Source: Kingdonia uniflora
Taxonomy: Eukaryota; Streptophyta; Magnoliopsida; Ranunculales; Circaeasteraceae
DNA length: 64,000 bases
Reading direction: 5' to 3'
Assembly: GCA_014058105.1 (NCBI GenBank)
Contig: JACGCM010000635.1
Span: 868,001-932,000, forward strand
The notes beneath the pieces are model-generated. The model searched no databases, was not told the origin of the DNA, and saw nothing but the letters and a program-made list of their open reading frames with translations. The position numbers and the translations under genes are program-made. Numbering within the stretch: the first letter of the stretch is position 1; each line of letters starts with the position of its first letter. This document shows positions 12,042 to 24,399 of the stretch, one piece after another.

Positions 12042-12761
12042 TAGTAGCCTACTCATAGCCTTCCAAGACTAATAGAATACTAGAAGGCTACATCGAAGCC
12101 TATCAGATACTCGAAGCTCAAGGAACCAATAAAACATCCAAAGACATATGATCTACCCAAATCCTTCTTAGGCTAACCGAACACTCGAAGGTCATATCAA
12201 AGCTTACCGCAATAGTCGAAGCAGAAGGATAGTCGGTCAGCATCCAGATCCCAATACAGGTGTCAAAAGGACTTCGGCCATATTAGTACATGGTCAAAGG
12301 CAGACAGACCTGACAGCCAGCTCACCGGACAATATAGTTAAACAAGCTGCCAGACTGCTACAATGTCAAAACTGACCTCATGTATAGGACAGCTACCCCA
12401 AAAGGGTATACATGTAATATGACCTTGCATGGTGACTTATTTTTTCCTATCTCCTATAAATAGGAGAGGAGATACATCATGAAGGGGTTAAAAAAACTTT
12501 GCCCAAACCTCCCCTAATACCAACAACCTTTGGGCACCTTCAAGTTCTACTTAATTTGAACTGTAACCTCATCTATATATATAATCTTCCATTCAAATCC
12601 TCACTAAAGGTCGTGGAGAATGCGTATTCATGGACTCCATACAAATATGTTTCTGCAGCTTTCTCTTATTTCTGCCTTATATATTTGTTAAAGCCTTTAG
12701 TCGAATCTAAAGCCTACGTTGAAAGAGTGTAAACTCAACTCTTCGAGATCATGCTCCTACA
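12042..12761 (+). repeat. 3' LTR of Tat-1
   Basis: 720 bp, same ends as the 5' LTR (tagtagcctact ... ctcctaca). It is followed by agaaa, matching the 5' flank agaag at 4 of 5 positions. Confidence 0.85.
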
Positions 12762-13570
12762 AGAAATGTAATATATTATGAATAAAGATTCTTAATCAGA
12801 TAGCTACAAATTAAAGAAAGATACTTCAAGTTAGAAGCTAACAAAGAATATGCCAAACACATAAGAAAAGAATACCTATAAATTAGAGTCATAGAAAATG
12901 ATGTAGCTATAATACTCCATCCAGCTTGTTCCTATTGCCCTTTGAAACTTTAGCAGACCTTTCGTCATACTTTTACTATGTCTCTAGTACCACAAGTCTT
13001 CTTTGTTCAATACCCCTATAAAAATGAGCATGTTATTTGAGAGTTGAGAGACAATAAAATATAACAAATGAATTAAATCGTTAAAATATGGATGAAAAGA
13101 GTAAAAATGAACTATGAAGAGCATAAAGTGGTTACTAAGACTTGTACCTTAGAATATGGGGGTTCTGAGATTGATAGGCTCGACCCATCAGGAGTAATCA
13201 TATCAAAGTTTTTATCAAGTGGATATGGTGCTTGGGGTATACAATATAAGCTTATCTTCCACGGTGAATCTTGAAAGGGAATGAAATGCATAACTATATT
13301 TTTTATAATTAGATAGAAAGTTGGGTAATGGTAACTTCCTGATTATGAAAACTTCTCTAACAAGCACAACTGCACAAGGTAGCATTAAATTATCGATATA
13401 GTATTAAGAATTTATAAAATCCAAAATGTATACCTGTTTGTAATCCTGATTTTCTAACTGTCAATTAAATCACCCAAGAACGCAAACTATCCTACATTCA
13501 TTTATCAAATGTAAGACATACAGTGAGAAGTTAACAAGTTGGAAGGAATGAGTTTGTCTTGAAGAGATAC

Positions 13571-13640
13571 CTGTTTGTGCATCCATATATTTGGAAGCAC
13601 ATGAATGAGGCAATCCTCTATATCTAGATCTTTTCGTAAT
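13571..13640 (-). other. Exon-like segment, 70 bp, unknown protein
   Basis: On the minus strand this stretch is bordered by ...atctttccag upstream and gtatctcttc downstream, good acceptor and donor matches. Two frames are open: one reads ITKRSRYRGLPHSCASKYMD, the other RKDLDIEDCLIHVLPNIWMH. I do not recognise either. It may be a piece of a host gene or gene fragment. Confidence 0.3.
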
Positions 13641-15119
13641 CTGGAAAGATGTCAGGGATGTGGGATATCATGTTACAGTCATAACCTAAATTTTTTTGGG
13701 AATGTGACTTAAGAATCATACTCATGTTGATGATATCCTATTCTTTTATCATCTAAGTATTTTCTCTTAAATATGACAAATATACTCCAAAAAATAAATA
13801 AATAAGTAATGTATGTATATGTAATTTTCTATTAGCCATGCCTTAGATAGGAACTGTAGCGAAAATGAAAAATGAGTTGCGAGGAAATCAAGTATAGATA
13901 AAGGTGGCTGCGGTAGTGGCTCGAACATTAATCTTGTCAGATATGTATCTAGCAAGAATCATACCAATAATGCCTCCCACATCAAAAAGAATGGAAAGGT
14001 TACTAGCAGACTTCACAAAAATGTACGTACCACAATTTAAGCTAGTCAGTAGCATAAAATACTAGTTTTCCTTATTGGTTCTCGGTCAAAAAATATTATA
14101 AATCACAACTGAGCTATTTGATAAGAAAGCGCGCATTTCATTGTGCACACCGTGCTTAAATAATAAGTTAGATAGTTCAACAACTCATTTAGAAATCATT
14201 TGCAACCATGACAAGAGAACTGGAGCATCACCTGATGGGTTACAAGAGAACATGTGGGTAATTGTCATAGGTAAAGGAAGAATAGACAATAAGTCCAGTT
14301 AGTACAAAAAATGGGAAGAGTCACCTGGTCTTGGTGGCAAAGATGGGTTATAGAGGCTCCCGAGTCTTGGGTGATAGATTATTATGGGCACAGAAAGCTG
14401 GGGGGAGCTACTAAATGGGATTGTAGTCGAAAAAAATATTGGACCATCAGGTTATCCCAAAAAAGAACCCAGCGAGGTCAGTTCAGTTTCAAAACCAGAA
14501 CTTGTTAAGCGAGAGAAACATTACAAGGTCTCACTAGTATAACTTATGAATTATCTACGTGCTTATAAGCACAATCCGGAAGTGCTTATTTCAAGTTTTT
14601 TCAAGGTGACCATTGATATGAGAGGAATCTTCTCAAAACTTTATAGCTTGTTAGAAGGAAAAATAAAATCTTGTGAGTTGTTTACATTTAAGTAGGGGCA
14701 TTTCACCTCGTGTTAATATTAATTTTCTTTCTCTACTGTGTGCAATATTTATATCAGTAATTTTTCTATATTCACACAAAAATGGAAATAATATGTATTA
14801 CAGTGTTTGAATGAACACCTAAACTGGAGTAAGTAATGGTTAGACATTGGAATTAAGCTCATGAAACTAACTTATAATGAATATATACAATAAGTGTAGG
14901 TATTGAACCTCAATGAGGAGAGGAAGCACAATCATTCAATAATGAGAGCGCACTCAATGTTACCCTCTTCTTCTGAATATGATGCGCTGACAAAGAAAAT
15001 AGAGGACCAATACAGAGAACTACCTCTAAGGAAAAAAATATCTTCAACTTTGAGATAAGACAAATCAGTTTGTCAAAGCCATTCAACTATATAGAAAGCT
15101 TTTACAAATAGAAAAGTAC

Positions 15120-15281
15120 CTCTTAGTATCTCTACCAATTCCTCCAAAGTAACTATGTCTTCTTTATCTCTTGCAATAACCTCACTGCTAAATGTTCTTG
15201 TCATCGTATTATTTCTATTTTAAAAGCATGCATTTTCACAGCTAATATTACTATCATACTCATCACTTTCATCCTAACAAT
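15120..15281 (-). other. Exon-like segment, 162 bp, unknown protein
   Basis: On the minus strand it is preceded by catccttacag and followed by gtacttttc after AGAG. One frame reads DESDEYDSNISCENACF, a TAA stop, then MTRTFSSEVIARDKEDIV and TLEELVEILR up to the donor. The charged, helix-prone composition is protein-like. The in-frame stop means either a pseudogene exon or a start at the internal ATG. The next downstream minus segment (about 15040-14944) also follows an acceptor-like ttccttag. Confidence 0.3.
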
Positions 15282-16821
15282 CTGTAAGGATGAATGGATA
15301 AGCAAATAATATCAAACATTAAAAGCACAAGAAGAATGACATAAAAAATCAAAAGGTGTATAAAATAATATGAATATTAAAATAATTATACAGGAATTAA
15401 GATGACTATAATTTACATCTCAAAAGCAAAATACGGTTATCTCATGTTTAACGGTTAAGTTTAGCTCAATATAGAGTCAATTGCTGATAGTAGTCTCTAG
15501 TTACATGTTATTGGAAATGTAACTACTATGTTAATGGTGGTATAACTCTTATGGTAGTCGTGGTTCAGTTTCGTGAAACAACTACGTTAATAGGTTATAA
15601 CTATTTTGTAAGTACTTATAATTTATGAATTGTTTAGATACTAAATGAATGGCTCTTATAATAGAGGCGAAGATGTGAGAAATGAAATGAGGGAAAAAGA
15701 GAGAATTGAGGTTTATAAATTAATATGTTTGAGAGAAATAAGGTGGTCAACCATGACGGGGAAAATGATGATGGAGACGGCAAGTTTCATAGCATCTCCA
15801 TTTAAGATAGTTCGTTGAGGTTTCTCCAAGTTATGAAGTAAATTTTGTGGTACTTGAAAATGGTTTCAATCTTGTAAATCTAAAGTTTTGCGTAAGATTG
15901 TTAAGTCAGAGAGAAGAAATTTAGACTACAGTTGTGAGAGTTTTCTCAAGAAGGGTTCTTGGGAGTTTCTTCTTGGGGACTTGAAATTGAAATTATACAT
16001 ACTGGATGATTTTCTAGATCATGCCGAAGTTTCCCTCAAATTAAAGGTTATCCATGTAAATTATGTGTTGTGTGTATAGATGAATGTGTGCCAATTATGC
16101 TTGCGATGAATGTCAAATTCTTGTCGTGCATTTTGTGTCGCATTACAGCCATGGTCCAACTGTACATATTAATACCACCGTCCCTCGTTATGCGCATATA
16201 ACAAGCATAAGCTATAAAAGTGAATAACAAAGCAACATATATATGCGTCTTTAAACTCCATTATTTCCCTCTTAAGCTCCTAATTATCTTAATCCCTGGT
16301 AAGGTTCCTCGCAATGCATCCAAACCCCTTAGCATCTTAAAATCCAACAATCTTAATCCCAATCTCAATTTCAACTCACCCGTTTACTAGAATCACCAAA
16401 TTTCAAATACCCAGATCCTAAAATCAATTTTAAACACTATCCCACTCTTCCCTCACATTTCTTCATTAAAAAATCTAATCTTTTCCCCAAAACTTGCATA
16501 AATCAGCAACCCCATTATCATGTAGATTCTATCAAACATGTTGTGACTCTCTTTAATGAAACCCAATCATAAACACTAGTAGAATCCAAAATAATTATCA
16601 AAACTGTGGAGAAAAAAAAGTACTGGATAATGATTCAGATACAATTACCTCATGTGACATAGATGAAATTTGTGAGCAACAATAAACTCAATGCATGATG
16701 GCGAGAGTGAAGGATCCGAAACTGAATTTTCATAGCGTTTTGCAAAATCAATTATATCAAACAGAGTAGAGAAAAATAACATAACCAAAGTCATCAACAA
16801 AATAATGCAAAACAAATACCA

Positions 16822-17004
16822 TCACAACATAACATCTTCATAAAGAAACAAAGCATGATGAATGTCAAGAAGGAATGAATTTATCCAAGAGAGGATGGAT
16901 GCCATAAAATTTTCCATAGAACCAAAATATGGAAGTTTAAGAGCAGCAAGTAAAATCAGCAATTCTATGGAATTTTTCTCTAATTCACAATCAAAATTAA
17001 CCAT
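16822..17004 (-). CDS. Small open frame, 60 codons, unknown
   Basis: Reads MVNFDCELEKNSIELLILLA and continues with mixed hydrophobic and polar residues (FGSMENFMASILSW). No family is recognised and no neighbouring exon is evident. Composition is compatible with a gene fragment or with chance in AT-rich DNA; I lean towards chance. Confidence 0.15.
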   Translation of the reverse strand: MVNFDCELEKNSIELLILLAALKLPYFGSMENFMASILSWINSFLLDIHHALFLYEDVML

Positions 17005-17382
17005 TAAACCAAAATAAAGAAGTTTTTAAAGCATACCAAGCCCCGAATCAGCTAAAAATAGTAGAAGCCAACAATAATCCTATCACCATGTCTCCAAATT
17101 CAAATAAAGTAACTAAGATCAATAGATACCCAAATTTCATTGCTTCAAGGGGGCTCAAATTAGAGATGATAGAATGTAGATGGATAGAGATTACAATATA
17201 CCTTTAATCTTTCAAATTGTATCAAATCACATATCTAAACTATTGCTTGCCTTATCTTTCCCTCTCCTTCCCACCTTCAAAATTGCAAATTGAAGAATTT
17301 TCAAGTTTTTGATCGAGATTTAAGGGTTATATTTAGACTGATATATAGGATATTTGATTGTTGTGAAGTCTAGTACTTTGGT

Positions 17383-17700
17383 CTATGCAAAATTACCAAC
17401 TCCAACAACAGATGAAACCGTGAGGGAAATGTGAACTCCAAATAACCACGGATAATAAAGATATTTGCCACGGATAAACTCTGTGTCAAAGTTACTATGG
17501 CACGCATCCATGGAAAAGTTATAAATAGACTGTGACAATTTTGATAATTTGGTATAGTGAGGTGCATTATTTCTCATTGTAGGTATATTACGACATGAAG
17601 GAACCTTATGAAAATGACCTTCATCAGTGTGCATAACAATTATAGGAAGGGCAACATTGTTGGAAATGATCTTAATTACTGAAGAAAAACTGAAAAACAC
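17383..17700 (-). CDS. Open frame, 105 codons, unknown
   Basis: The longest uninterrupted minus frame in this spacer. It contains HTDEGHFHKVPSCRNIPTM and later YLYYPWLFGVHISL. The residue mix (several Cys, His, Pro, Trp) is less AT-driven than expected from random AT-rich sequence. No motif or family is recognised. It could be an exon or a transposon remnant. Confidence 0.25.
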   Translation of the reverse strand: MFFSFSSVIKIISNNVALPIIVMHTDEGHFHKVPSCRNIPTMRNNAPHYTKLSKLSQSIYNFSMDACHSNFDTEFIRGKYLYYPWLFGVHISLTVSSVVGVGNFA

Positions 17701-19608
17701 AAGCCACTAATGGGGAAGAAGCTCTTAGGACTTAAGAATGATAAGAGCATCTATAAAAGGTAAGTTATTCAAAGAAAGATAAGTTATTCTTTATATTTAT
17801 TTTAGTCACTATACTCTCACATACACAATTATCTTTTAGTTTCTCAAGTATTGATTTTTAGGGTAATGAAATTTCATTAGAATCTTAATGTTATGGAGCA
17901 ATATCAATACCTCCTTTTCAAGTAAAATCTCATCAATATTTCCCATACTCATTTCTTGCATATGCCCTCATATTGCATGATTTTATTACTTTAGTTGCAA
18001 CAACATGGAGTGATACTATCATCAGATTATATATTTATTTTTATTTAAGGAATATTTATTTACTTTTAAGGGCCACAATGGTGCTCAAGATGATGTTAAG
18101 CAAAATTTTTCGTAAGTTCAACCAAAGTTTGAGGTATGAAGCAATATTTTAAGTTTGAGAGGAGTTGTGCTAAAGAGTTTTGGACCAAGATAAACTTACT
18201 CAAAATTATCACTTGATAGTATTTTTATTAGACAATAAAATCCCTGCAATTATACTTCTGTTTTATTTCAAAAAAGCTTATTATTTAATTTTCTTTAATT
18301 TTGAGACTTGCTCTAACTAATGTTCATTTGATTTTATTTAATAAGTATCTATGGACCTGTTTATGACTTAGTAATTTGTATTAGCATGGATGAAATCTAT
18401 TTATCGAATTTATAATTATTTTAACACAATTATTGTACACTATATTTATCAGTCTTTTTACATTTACTTGGGAGTAGTATAAATTATTTGATCTTTAACA
18501 CAAATGGTATAACGTTTGGGGATAGAACAAAAATTTCAATTATCTCAAGCGATTGCAGTTCATATCCCCAAGATCCAATACTTTATGTTATGAATTAGTG
18601 TATATATGATAGAAAAATTACTATTAAAGATCCTAGATAACGAAAGGGACAGTATTACACTATTTGTGGAGAGTGATATTTTTAATTTAACCATTAACAT
18701 GGGTTGGGGGTGATGTTATTGGTTGAAAAACACCAATTTGTACAATCATATTAATTAAGAATATTTAGGATTCATGGGAAAACAGGCATGAAAAGCGTAT
18801 TTAAATTCACTGGGAGACGTATCTATTTGGTCGATCAACATTGTGGAGACATTTTTTTAGTAAAAGGAAACACCATAAATGCGATTGACATTTCTTAAAA
18901 AGAGTAATTTTTGAAGACACGGTATTTAGCAAACTATGGGGTTTTTTGTTTTATGTATTACTACAGGTATATATAAGAGTTTGGTATGTGAGTGCTGTAA
19001 AACAATGAATGCAGCCGTGGTGGGTTACGGTGAATACCTCAACGCAACATCGGCGCGATACTCCTTCGCCACAACCTTTGACCAAGTCACAGTGAATATG
19101 TCAACTCCCCAATGTGAACAACCGTGGCTCTCTTCACTCCATTCTAAAGCAGAAACATTTTGATTTGATACTACAAATACAATTTCTTAAGTCGCTACAA
19201 TGTACCTCATCCACCCAATATTGACCGACACCACTTCAGTTATAGTATGAATTTCATTGTAATATAACTATAATGGCAGACACCATGCAAAGGAATAATT
19301 AGTGACTTCATCTAATCATACATAGCTAAAACTATGGTTTATACATAGAAGGCTCTGCTTGAAGGAACACATGAGAAATAGTATTTACCAAAGTATGTAT
19401 TATTTATAAGATCCGGCACTCGTAAATCCTAACATATTAATACAATTCTTCCCAACTAATAGAATTGAGAAACTTCAATGTGCTTCCAATATTGGGGATC
19501 TTGTTTGTCATAGTCAATTGGACACTCAATTCCTTTATAAGCAGAATGTCTCCCATAAATTCTTTCAATTGAGTGAAACTACTAGAAGAAATAAAGAAGG
19601 TCAAATTA

Positions 19609-20170
19609 GTTTTATACCCTACATAATTACCACTAATTGGTCTAATACCCCTTAACTATCTTGTTTAGCTTTTGGACACTAAAACTTGCTGGAACTCACC
19701 ATTTCTTTAAAAATACCAAATTTACCCTTTATGGTTCTTTTTCCCAACGCCCATAAAATCACTCATTTACATGTGAATACTATTAAAAGGTGGGGTTTAT
19801 TACTGGTAATGAGGAGATGAAGATATACTTATGAACTAAAAATAATTTTTAGGTATAATTTTAGAAAGGGAAACAAAGATTTTCGGGAGAGAGATGTTAG
19901 TGATAGTTGATTTAGTTTGAAAATGAGCGATTTACAATTAGGGGTGGGCAATTTGAAGTAAGGGATGAGTAATTTTGGATTAGGATGAGTATTTTCGAGA
20001 ATAATGGTTTAGGTTTAAGTCGATTTTTATTGGGAAAAAGTGGTTTTGAATTGATAGTAGAGGGTGTTCTCCACAGTTTATATTAATTTTTGGTTTTTAG
20101 GGTCCAAAAGCTAAAAATCACAAACAAGAGGTGTTAGAAAAATTCATGGTCATTATGTAGGCTCTAAAAT
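19609..20170. mobile_element. MITE-like element with ~75-bp inverted ends
   Basis: The left end (19609-19685: ...ccctacataattaccac ... tagcttttggacactaaaa) matches the reverse complement of the right end (20095-20169: ttttagggtccaaaagcta ... attatgtaggctctaaaa) over about 75 bp with scattered mismatches. The roughly 400-bp core has no coding frame. Long inverted ends with a short core suggest a non-autonomous DNA transposon (Mutator-like or a foldback MITE). I could not identify a target duplication. Confidence 0.6.
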
Positions 20171-20177
20171 ATATCTA

Positions 20178-20290
20178 TATATCAAAAGCCCAATTATTTG
20201 GCATAACTTCCTTAATATTTTATAAAAATAAGGCTTTTTATAAGTACAAAAATGTATTTATATATCAAAAGCCCTATTATTTTGCATAAC
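20178..20290 (+). repeat. Direct repeat, 83-bp period
   Basis: tatatcaaaagccc followed by (a/t)attatttggcataac occurs at 20178 and again at 20261, about 32 bp long with a few mismatches. This is a local duplication next to the MITE-like element. Confidence 0.6.
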
Positions 20291-22037
20291 CTAGAGACTA
20301 AGCTCGCCCAATGTACTCCCAAGGACCCAATCCAAGTTAAGCCACTAATTATCATTAAAAATCCTCCCAAAATAGCCCTCACAGTTACTTATTTATTCAT
20401 AGGAAATCCAATTTTTTTTTGGGAACTTTTCCCCCATGCCCCGAAACCAATCCATTTTGCTGATCCCCCCTATTCTAAAATAATAGCACTGCCTCTGGAC
20501 CTGTGACCACTAAAAACCACTTATGTGCAAACCCCATAAATTGAATTTAAATTGGGTTTACAAAAATCACCAGTGGTCAATAATAATTTGAAATATTATG
20601 AAGGCTGAAGAATTAGCCCTAGCAAAATGGATATAATTGGATTGAATTAGGCATCTTTCAAACACACTAAAGGATTGAGTGAATCATCATTCTCTAAGGA
20701 TGGATGGCAATCAGATGCTTTTCAACAATTGTATTTAACAAAATCAATTGTTCAACTTAATTTCAACTTATATAAATCTATGTCCCTGAGGTACTTTATT
20801 GCATCCTATCAAAACAAAAGCCAACTAAAAATCATTGCAAAAGGAAACTTAAACATTTAAATTGCAAATTACCACAAGATCAACTCAATGAAACTAATTT
20901 AATCTATAATTCATTAACAAAATAAAAACTTAACTTATCCAATAGAAAGGATCAGAGACCCTAAGAATCAATTGAATATAAAAAAAGAAATAGATTAGTG
21001 ATCGAAGGAAGAATAAAGAAGCCCTAACCTTCGAGAATGTGGGAAAGATAAGACTACTGAGACGAAGCCAACTTTTCTGATGTTTGATTCGAGAAGAAAC
21101 AATGGCTTTGGATTTGGTTTAAGGCCCAAATGTTAAAGAGAAAGATCATGAGATGAAGGCTTGAGATAGAAATGGAATTTTTTGGAGAGAAGTTTTTTCC
21201 CATTTTGTTTTTTGAGAGTGAAGTCTGTACTCTGTAGTATTGCCTTTCGGCCTTAAAACTTGAAGTACCAAAAGTGCCCCTATTTCTATAAATCTTAAGG
21301 TTCCCACATCGCATTATAGACCACTTTTTGTCTCTGAACATAAGGCATACTTGTCCCAAACTGTAAAGATGCCGCCTCGATTTAATAGAGAGATAATTGA
21401 ATAGTAATAATAAAGAGTGAGATATGACAAATCAAGATTCAAGTTATTGACCAAAATCTATTATGCAAATGCAATTAGTATTCCATTGTCCTTGAAGCAG
21501 GAAATGATTTTTTTGTCCCTGCCCTATTTTTTTGCCTACAAATTTTAATTTCATGAACTTTTTATGCAAACCTAAATCCCCTTATCACCCTACAGACAAA
21601 TAAATTTTGAAAATTGATTTTGCTTAAAAGCTTCTTCCTTTTTAGTATTTTTGAAGCTTCAGATGAAACTTTTCAATTCTGTAGGTTTATAATAGAGTAA
21701 TTTCTAGATCAATCATAAGATATCAAAACAAAATATCTTTGGGGAATAAGTAGGCAGGAGCATAAATTTTCTTCCCTACTACCACGAATGGGGACCCTAA
21801 CACGGAAGAAAGTCCTTCATGTAAAAAAATATCATGTATATAAACTGTGAAGGGGAAAAAGAAAAGGAAAATCAAAGGAGAAAATTAATGTGTACTAAGT
21901 CATTGACCATTATATAACTCATTTTTCAGATTTGCTAACAAGAAGATACGATTACTTCATATGTTCCCAAACATTCGGGACAAAGCTCTGATGATAATGA
22001 GTTATAACTAAAGGATATCCATATGAAACATATGCAA
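20291..22037. other. Unassigned spacer
   Basis: No gene recognised. A minus frame of 101 codons (21359-21054) has many Ser, Asn and Lys codons and no motif. At 21299-21311 gttcccacatcgc resembles the plant snRNA upstream element but lacks the expected TATA box and RNA. Confidence 0.3.
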
Positions 22038-22042
22038 AGAAA

Positions 22043-22268
22043 TTTTGGAACCAATAACTCATTGGAGAGAGGGAGATAAAAGATAGGAGAGGGGAATAGA
22101 GAGCTTTATTGAGAATAAAATTTAGGAACAAGAGGTCCCTGAAATTACATATTTATAACCCCCAATGGGTGCCTCTCGACATCTAGCAACTAAATTAACC
22201 ATTGTTACTGTGCATCCATATTCAGGCTTCAAAACCCTTTAACCTAGGCTTGGACTCAGGTTATAACA
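22043..22268 (-). repeat. 3' LTR of Copia-1 (left)
   Basis: 226 bp. On the + strand it begins ttttggaaccaataactc and ends gggttataaca-like (aggttataaca). The opposite copy begins tgttggaac, the usual terminus, so this end has a G-to-T change. It is followed at 22269 by ctccccctttt, the complement of a polypurine tract, confirming the minus orientation. Confidence 0.85.
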
Positions 22269-22559
22269 CTCCCCCTTTTGAGTGTCCGCATATCCTTGAA
22301 ATGGCTAGTGCTACTAAAAATCTAACCATGAAACCCAAATAGAAAAAACTTTGGCTAGGAAAGAATGCAACCACAGGAGACAGGCTTAGTCTTGCCTCAT
22401 TAAAGTTCTTGCATGGAACATCCTCTAGTAGGCCAAAAAGCACTGTGAAGGATAAAAGGGTACCATGCGCTTTAGTCTTTGAGTGTTATAGAGAGTTTTC
22501 CCCTGACGTTTTCAATCTTCCAAATTTTCGCATTCCAATGAGGTAGATCATCTCTCTCA

Positions 22560-24200
22560 AAGGTCTTCTTGATAATGCCTTGGTAAATAGGTCGGCTAGA
22601 TTTTATGTCAAGTGAACTTGTTGAATGTCAAATACTCAAGTCTCTTGTAGTTCTTGTGTGTGGAAAACTTCGGCGAGATGTTCTTTGTGCGATCTCCTTT
22701 GACAAATCCATCTCTATGTTTCTAGATGTAGTCAGAGTTATCTTCAAAAATAATTGTAGGTGAGCTTCCGATTGATCGTAATTTAGAGCACATGTCAATC
22801 TGGTTAATAAGTGCTCTGAGCAAGACAACTTCTATTCTAGCTTCATGTAGTGCTTAGAAGATGTTGCCACCATCATTTGCTTCACCAATCTCCACGATAT
22901 CACTGTGCCATTCTTCATGATAATGTATCCTATCGGTGATCTGGCTTTGTGTGGGTTTAGAAATATCTAGCATCTGCATACCCAATTAACATGGTGCTTG
23001 CCTTCTAGGAGTAAAAGAGTTCAAAGTCGATTGTTACTTGTAGCTAATAAAACGGGTATTTTATATTGTTCTAATGCCTTTGCGTAGGGGCAAAACTATA
23101 CCGTGCTAATAGATTTATTGCATATGAAATGGCTGGCCCTTTACACCCAGCCAGGTATAGTAAAGCTCATTTGGCTTCTAGGTAAAGGATTTTTAGTGCC
23201 AAGAGCTCTTCACCCTCATTTGGAGGATGAATGGGTCAGAAGTGATATCTAGAGACCTTGAAAACATTGGTGATGGTAGTGGATGACATTCCTCCATACG
23301 GAATCGTTACAAAAGTTTCTTGGTGTACATTACTTGATGAATCAACATGCCGTTTGGTAGTTGCTCTATCTGTAATCCTAAACAGAACCTGGTTTTACCT
23401 AGATCTTTCATCTTGAACTCCTCTTTTTAGGAGGCGGCATTACCCATCATCAACCCATGAGTTCTAATAAGAGTCAAGTTGTCTACATATACTATAATTA
23501 TAGGAAATCCAGTGTTTGTCTTTTTGATAAACATACATGGGGATATTGGTAAATCTATGATTTTTCAAATGCTCAGTTAACCAATTATACCACATGAGTC
23601 TGGATTACTTTAGATAGTATAATGATTTGTATACTTTTAGTGCATACTTTTTCTTATCCCTGGTTTGATATGCTTGGGTAAAGGATATCCCACAAGAATT
23701 TTCACATGTATGCATGTATCTAGCTTACCGTACAGGTATGCTGTAGCCACATCCATTAGACGCTTCTCTAGTCCTTTTGTGTCTAACAAATTATGTTAGT
23801 AGCGGAACATGACCGCGTTTATCATAGGGCTATAGGTTTCCTCTTAATAGATTCCTGGTCTTTGGGATAATTATTGTGCGACTAAATGAGCTTTGTACCT
23901 CAGTATATCCCTGGATTTAGTACATTTTTGTATGAATACCTATTTATATCAATTGGCTTTGTGGAATCATACAACTGAACTATTCATCAAAATACCTCTC
24001 ATTTTGCGAAAGCGTCCAACTCTGCTTTGATCGCTGATTCCCAAGATGGCTGATCTTGTCGTTATTGACATTGTCCAAAATGGACAGAGCGAATACGTAT
24101 GTTAAATTGTTGTCGACAACAAATTTTGTTTGATCAAGTTGACCTCTTTCAAGTGAGACATAAAACATAAAAACCAACTTTGGTTACTTAAGATCTAGTT
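22560..24200 (-). pseudogene. RT and RNase H remnant of Copia-1
   Basis: On the minus strand, pieces in changing frames match copia RT: GISFTQAYQTRDKKKYALK, SLYYLK.SRLMWYNWL, YVDNLTLIRTHGLM, MKDLGKTRFCLGLQIEQLPN. The catalytic box at 23478-23489 reads YVDN instead of YVDD, so the second metal-binding Asp is lost. The RNase H part (LYYTWLGVKGQPF-like, 23140-23100) is heavily broken. The element cannot make its own enzyme. Confidence 0.7.
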
Positions 24201-24399
24201 ACAAGTTTCCCTTGTGAACATGAGATGCATGGCTTTCATTTAAACAAATGGATCTTACAGCCTCTTAATGGGTGTCAAATTAAGTTATTAACAATTCGGC
24301 GTATCATTGATGATCCAGTATATCCCAAGAAATCATGCCAGGTACAGTATATATTCTCATTACTAATCCCAAAATTAGTTATTGCATGAGATTAAATGA

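Larger units (their letters stand above)
1281..12761 (+). mobile_element. Tat-lineage Ty3/gypsy LTR retrotransposon (Tat-1), complete but decayed
   Basis: Two similar LTRs (1281-1964 and 12042-12761) bracket gag, protease, RT, RNase H, a second RNase H, integrase, a tandem repeat and a long antisense gene. The flanks agaag (1276-1280) and agaaa (12762-12766) fit a 5-bp target duplication with one change. The second RNase H between the usual RNase H and integrase, the PBS beginning ttggcacc, and an antisense gene between pol and the 3' LTR are marks of the Tat lineage (Ogre, Retand, Grande relatives). Every coding domain has stops or frameshifts and the LTRs differ at many positions, so the insertion is old and cannot be autonomous. 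Tat is well supported; the subclade is not determined. Confidence 0.88.
12767..19600. other. Unassigned AT-rich spacer with exon-like scraps
   Basis: About 6.8 kb with no transposon or gene that I recognise. A few minus-strand pieces look like exons and are listed separately. A 63-codon + frame at 15888-16079, a 65-codon + frame at 14311-14508 and a 75-codon + frame at 18936-19163 resemble nothing known to me; they may be chance. Runs of A/T and short direct duplications are common. Confidence 0.35.

Noticed and set aside
21299..21311. gttcccacatcgc, resembling the plant snRNA upstream element
   Set aside because: No TATA box at the required distance on either strand and no U-snRNA-like sequence downstream. 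Similar tracts are common in plant repeats.
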